A stretch of 64,000 nucleotides of DNA from Nostoc linckia FACHB-104 (GTDB lineage: Bacteria > Cyanobacteriota > Cyanobacteriia > Cyanobacteriales > Nostocaceae), in the NCBI RefSeq assembly GCF_014696615.1, contig NZ_JACJQJ010000018.1:62001-126000 (forward strand). Direction: 5' to 3'. The number at the start of each line of letters is the position of its first letter. Position 1 is the first letter of the stretch. A program made the translations under genes and the position numbers. Below are positions 61,020-64,000 of the stretch, piece after piece. The notes beneath the pieces are model-generated. The model made no database searches, was not told the origin of the DNA, and was given only the letters and a program-made list of their open reading frames with translations.

Positions 61020-61436
61020 AAGTCGTCTCCAAAATCAAAACGGTGTAGAGATTTAGATTTCGGAGAAAAGTTTGTGAATACCAAAAGGAAAAAGCCTGTA
61101 AATAATAAAAACAAACGCGGTCGCCGAATTAACTCTCCACTCCCAGTGTGACACAGTCGCCCACGCTCGGGGGGTGAGCATAAAAAAGCGTTACAAAAAG
61201 TCACGAAAACAAGGTTACTTAAATACAAGCGATCGCTCTTTAGCCTTGCTTGAGACTACGCTGCGTTAATTGCTGAGCAAAAATTGCTTAAGTTGCTAAA
61301 AAATACTCCTTTGGGGGGTTACGCTCAAATAATATTTTATGTATCGAAGACGGAGAAGTAAAAAACTGGCAGGAAGAAAACTCCTGTCGAGTGCAGAAAT
61401 TGGGATAATTTATTTTTTGGAGTTCTTGTACAAAAA
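61020..61436. promoter_or_regulatory. Upstream region of the RRM gene and of a membrane microprotein
   Basis: Divergent spacer. GC-rich CACTCCCAGTGTGACACAG and a CCCACGCTCGGGGGGTGAG stretch lie at 61139-61180, plus a HIP1 site near 61229. No ORF is supported. A 5' leader for the RRM gene is expected here. Confidence 0.4.
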
Positions 61437-61544
61437 ATGAATAACGATATTGTTCTATTTTTGATTACTGCTGGTCTATTGATCGTATATTTACTTTTCT
61501 CAGCATTAACTGAGATGGGTACAAAGCTACCTTGGAAAAAGTAG
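61437..61544 (+). CDS. 35-residue single-pass membrane microprotein
   Basis: The ORF encodes a short polar N-terminus (MNNDI), a hydrophobic helix (VLFLITAGLLIVYLLFSAL) and a polar basic tail (TEMGTKLPWKK). A GGAG motif lies about 14 nt upstream and a strong terminator begins 12 bp after the stop codon, so it looks like a discrete transcription unit. The size and layout resemble small subunits of photosynthetic or transport complexes, but it does not match PetN, PsaM, Psb30 or KdpF as I remember them. Function unknown. Confidence 0.6.
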   Translation: MNNDIVLFLITAGLLIVYLLFSALTEMGTKLPWKK

Positions 61545-61555
61545 GTTATTTTGGT

Positions 61556-61577
61556 AATGCCAAAGTTTTGGCATTTT
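61556..61577 (+). terminator. Rho-independent terminator after the microprotein gene
   Basis: A perfect 9-bp stem AATGCCAAA / TTTGGCATT with a 2-nt spacer (larger effective loop), then TT. Being AT-flanked it might work on both strands, also serving the tRNA gene. Confidence 0.8.
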
Positions 61578-61586
61578 AATTAAAAA

Positions 61587-61659
61587 CGAGCGCGGCAGGG
61601 TTCGAACCTGCGACCAACGGATTAGAAATCCGTGGCTCTATCCACTGAGCTACGCGCCC
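61587..61659 (-). tRNA. trnR-UCU: tRNA-Arg (anticodon UCU)
   Basis: Minus-strand cloverleaf of 73 nt. Acceptor GGGCGCG pairs with CGCGCTC (one G-U). D arm GCTCAGTGGATAGAGC. Anticodon stem ACGGA/TCCGT with loop TTTCTAA, so the anticodon is TCT. T arm GCAGGTTCGAACCCTGC. CCA is not encoded. Confidence 0.97.
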
Positions 61660-62015
61660 AATACAATACTGTGGCTCTTTAAAGAGTCATCTTTTTAATT
61701 ATATCGTTTTCTCTAGCAAGAAGCAATCGAAAATTGCAGATTTGCTAGTAGCAAGGCTAAGATGCTAGTCGCTAGTTAGTCAATGTACACTGAAAACGAA
61801 GTAAATGGACTATTTGTTAAATATATTGTGTGGTCAATGGGTTATTTAGGTATTGGCGTAAATCACCGTTGGGCAAATTACTGTAGAGCAACCTCTGGCG
61901 ATCGCGAGGCTGACCCCTACTTTACGCTAGGTAATCGCACTCTTGGCGATGCTTTGAAATCAGATTATAGATCGCATATTGAGAACGCCCCTGAGAGGAG
62001 TTATTTGCTAGTGCC
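61660..62015. other. Intergenic upstream of a conserved gene
   Basis: AT-rich with one HIP1-containing segment. An 86-codon frame at 61783-62043 overlaps the next gene and has no SD; I consider it unlikely. No other feature. Confidence 0.4.
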
Positions 62016-62675
62016 ATGTTTATTCTCAAACGGCAGGATGTAGAAATATCAAGCATTCCGCACCCTAAGCGAGATCAGCCAATGCCAGTCCTCCACTATC
62101 AGGGGCAAACTTTCCGCTTGATTAATGTTTTTAAAGCTAGTCAAGAGGAAGAAGCCAGAGCCTTGTGGAGAGAATTAACAGACGGGCGAGGTAAAGCCTG
62201 TGTCTTGTTGGAAGAACCAGACCGCTATAGCATTTGGGGAAAAATCCGTTTAGACCAGTTAGGTTCTGACACAGATGTCCATAGCAAGACAGGAGTATTT
62301 ATCCAAGCTAGTATTTTGCTGCTACAAGCAGTTTATCTAGAAATAGAAGATTTTTTAGGTTCTAAACAAGCAGCTTTATTTGAAAAAGATATTACGGAAA
62401 TATTGCGGCAGAAGCAATTGCCACAAGCATCTTCGCCAGAAGCCGTAAAATATTTGCTCAATGAAGATCCGCTGGATGCAACCAGTCTGCCTTCTTGGCA
62501 AGAAAATCATGTAATTACTCTGTTACAAGAACTCCATAAACTAGGGAAAACTTATTTTGGTAATGCTAATTTCGCCCATCCAGTGGTTGATCGCTTACAA
62601 GATCTACCAGAAGGAGAGCGATCGCTGTTTATCAGTTGGCTAAATCAATCTCCAATGAGTAAACTGTGGCAATAG
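62016..62675 (+). CDS. Conserved cyanobacterial protein (Npun_F0813-like)
   Basis: 219 residues, soluble. Opening MFILKRQDVEISSIPHPKRD, then YQGQTFRLINVFKASQEEEA and a RALWRELTDGRGKACVLLEE segment resemble what I recall as the Npun_F0813 family, present widely in cyanobacteria. The C-terminal half is helical (KDITEILRQKQLP; LLQELHKLGKTYF). No catalytic motif is seen and the function is unknown. It is the only strong ORF between the tRNA and the membrane protein gene. Family name is from memory. Confidence 0.75.
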   Translation: MFILKRQDVEISSIPHPKRDQPMPVLHYQGQTFRLINVFKASQEEEARALWRELTDGRGKACVLLEEPDRYSIWGKIRLDQLGSDTDVHSKTGVFIQASILLLQAVYLEIEDFLGSKQAALFEKDITEILRQKQLPQASSPEAVKYLLNEDPLDATSLPSWQENHVITLLQELHKLGKTYFGNANFAHPVVDRLQDLPEGERSLFISWLNQSPMSKLWQ

Positions 62676-62995
62676 CATTCACAAATTGGGAAAAATACTG
62701 CCAGGGATAGTTGCTCTTGGCATTTAATTATGCATTGTTTGGTAGAGCAATTGACTAGTACATCTGTGCGGAAGTCAAAAGCAGCCAGTGGGTGGCACGG
62801 TGATTCGTGTTGCCGCCATTGGCGTTCAAAAGCCTATATTTTGAGCTTTTTGGCTGTTTTGTAAATGCTAGGCAGCTACTCTGACGAATTCTATTTCCAA
62901 CGGGCTGTACTAGTTGATTTTCATCTCAAAAGCTTCTCACACAACCTCATAAGTCGAAATCCTGCCAAAGTGTGTTTACATAGTCAAGTCATATT
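62676..62995. other. Intergenic, nothing recognised
   Basis: 320 bp with no ORF, palindrome or repeat that I could relate to others in the window. Confidence 0.4.
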
Positions 62996-63847
62996 ATGAG
63001 TAGTTCTTACGAAAACTCCTACCGTTCTAAATCTATCTTCAGTACAGGAAACATAGTCTTAATTAGCATTGGCTGGGCTGTACTGGCACTGTTATACTTT
63101 TTATTGTTTAGTGCTAAAGTCCCAGGTGCAGATGGCATAGAAAGTCGTGCTGAGTGGTATGTAATTGGTACAAATATTTTTGAAGCGTTAGCTTACCTGG
63201 GTGCCGGTATCTTATGCTTGAGGAATTGGCGTAGCCAACAAATTGTCAGTGGTCGAAATGTTTGGCTCGCTATTGGCATAGGTATGCTGTCTTATTTCCT
63301 GGGGGGGATATTTTTCGGTTATACGGAAATAATCTTAAAAGAAGAACCGGATGTTTCTATTGGTGATGTGTTTTTTGTAGTAACGTATCTGTGTCTTGGT
63401 ACAGGAATGATTTTAGCAGCGGCTCACAGGCGAATCAATCTCGAAAAATGGCAATGGTTAGTTGTCTTAGCTATTGGCGTGTTTGGTAGTTTGCTAGCTT
63501 GGTGGATTTCTCTGCAACAGCCAAAACCTCTGGATTTGCTAGGCACTGTATTAAATTGGTTTTACATCGTTAGCGATGTAGCTATTCTCATTATTGCTAC
63601 GACTTTGCTCTTAGCCTTTTGGGGAGGAAAAGTTGCCCAGTCTTGGAGAATGATTGCAGCCGCAGCGTTTTCGCTATACATTGCAGATATGTGGTTTAAA
63701 TACGCCCAAGGTCCCAATTATCAAAGTGGAGAAATATTAGAAGTGTTTTGGGTTTTTAGTGGAGTTTTATTTGGTATGGGCGCTGCTCTAGAATATGAGG
63801 CATCATTGAGCCGCTCGCGGCGGGAACGCGGACGCAAACGAGCTTAA
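62996..63847 (+). CDS. Integral membrane protein of unknown function
   Basis: 283 residues with about eight hydrophobic segments, for example IVLISIGWAVLALLYFLLF (about 20-38), GTNIFEALAYLGAGILCL, VWLAIGIGMLSYFLGGIFFG, and DVAILIIATTLLLAFWGG. A PDVSIGDVFFVVTYLCLG segment between helices 3 and 4 is conserved-looking and recalls membrane sensor modules that precede GGDEF domains, but no signalling domain is attached here. Arg-rich C-terminus (SRSRRERGRKRA). Function unknown. The next gene starts 22 bp downstream and may be co-transcribed. Confidence 0.75.
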   Translation: MSSSYENSYRSKSIFSTGNIVLISIGWAVLALLYFLLFSAKVPGADGIESRAEWYVIGTNIFEALAYLGAGILCLRNWRSQQIVSGRNVWLAIGIGMLSYFLGGIFFGYTEIILKEEPDVSIGDVFFVVTYLCLGTGMILAAAHRRINLEKWQWLVVLAIGVFGSLLAWWISLQQPKPLDLLGTVLNWFYIVSDVAILIIATTLLLAFWGGKVAQSWRMIAAAAFSLYIADMWFKYAQGPNYQSGEILEVFWVFSGVLFGMGAALEYEASLSRSRRERGRKRA

Positions 63848-63868
63848 AAAAGATTTTTGGTGTCTACC

Positions 63869-64000
63869 GTGAGAAAATTAACAGATTCTGACAAACAAGA
63901 AATTCTTAAATTATATCGAGAGACTGCCGAAACCACCTCAACTTTGGCAGAGCGCTATGACGTTAGTAACTCGACAATTAGCCGCCTGCTCAAAAGTACG
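63869..64000 (+). CDS. HTH protein, 3' end outside window
   Basis: GTG start at 63869; 44 codons are visible. The sequence MRKLTDSDKQEILKLYRETA followed by TLAERYDVSNSTISRLLKST is a transposase-type (helix-turn-helix_23-like) DNA-binding domain. Such N-termini occur both in transposases and in a conserved chromosomal cyanobacterial regulator-like protein; the truncated end prevents a choice. It lies 22 bp after the membrane protein stop codon. Confidence 0.7.
   Translation, partial: MRKLTDSDKQEILKLYRETAETTSTLAERYDVSNSTISRLLKST

Noticed and set aside
61783-62043. 86-codon ORF overlapping the conserved gene at 62016
   Set aside because: No SD, atypical composition and a 28-bp overlap; the downstream frame is clearly the real gene.

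Overview
The window looks like chromosomal DNA of a filamentous, probably heterocyst-forming cyanobacterium (Nostocales). The basis is the very frequent HIP1 octamer GCGATCGC, many heptanucleotide short tandem repeats (STRRs), dispersed GTAGGGTGCGTTA-type palindromes, and cyanobacterium-typical families: a DXCF cyanobacteriochrome chemoreceptor, COP23, a glycine-rich RRM protein, CHAT/TPR proteins, DUF1838 and Uma2. No rRNA, prophage, CRISPR array or intact insertion sequence was seen.

Layout, left to right. 1-4 kb: the 3' part of a phosphoribulokinase-like gene and a complete Pnkp end-healing/sealing RNA-repair enzyme, followed by a 21-bp tandem repeat. 4.4-8.5 kb: a candidate oxylipin locus with a conserved small protein, a shortened cytochrome P450-like protein and a divergently transcribed fatty-acid alpha-dioxygenase. 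8.6-11.5 kb: two GNAT acetyltransferases separated only by a long inverted repeat, and an internally duplicated hypothetical protein. 11.7-14.1 kb: a minus-strand operon of a catalytically dead HtrA-like protein, an intact HtrA-like protease and a degenerate response regulator. 15.5-21.9 kb: a photoreceptor chemotaxis transducer and a protein with three 160-residue STAND-lid-like repeats but no NTPase core. 22.2-31.4 kb: COP23, then a two-partner secretion exoprotein, its TpsB transporter and a TPR-CHAT protein. 32.4-35.1 kb: DUF1838, a divergent SDR and a class II aldolase-like protein with a 28-bp perfect palindrome upstream.

36.3-42.2 kb: an IscB-type N-terminal remnant, then the most system-like locus. 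It combines a pyruvoyl AdoMet-decarboxylase-like protein with a convergent four-gene operon: DUF4178, a membrane-anchored spermidine-synthase-like protein, a FemAB/GNAT aminoacyltransferase and DUF350. Together these predict synthesis and membrane or envelope attachment of a polyamine-like molecule. 42.5-51.2 kb: an exported protein, a double histidine phosphatase, a dihydroorotase homologue that has lost most metal ligands, a small coiled-coil protein and an 11-repeat TPR-CHAT protein. 51.8-64 kb: a cyclase-family exported protein, Uma2, a transketolase-like protein divergent from a DeoR-type regulator, a MntC/ZnuA-like lipoprotein, GrpB, PAP2, DUF427, an RRM protein, a 35-residue membrane microprotein with its own terminator, tRNA-Arg(UCU), a conserved cyanobacterial protein, a membrane protein and the start of an HTH gene.

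Non-coding DNA is dominated by repeats: at least three MITE-like families, REP palindromes, and STRR arrays that abut start or stop codons and have entered three reading frames in frame. Gene functions are inferred from motifs visible in translations; no database search was possible.
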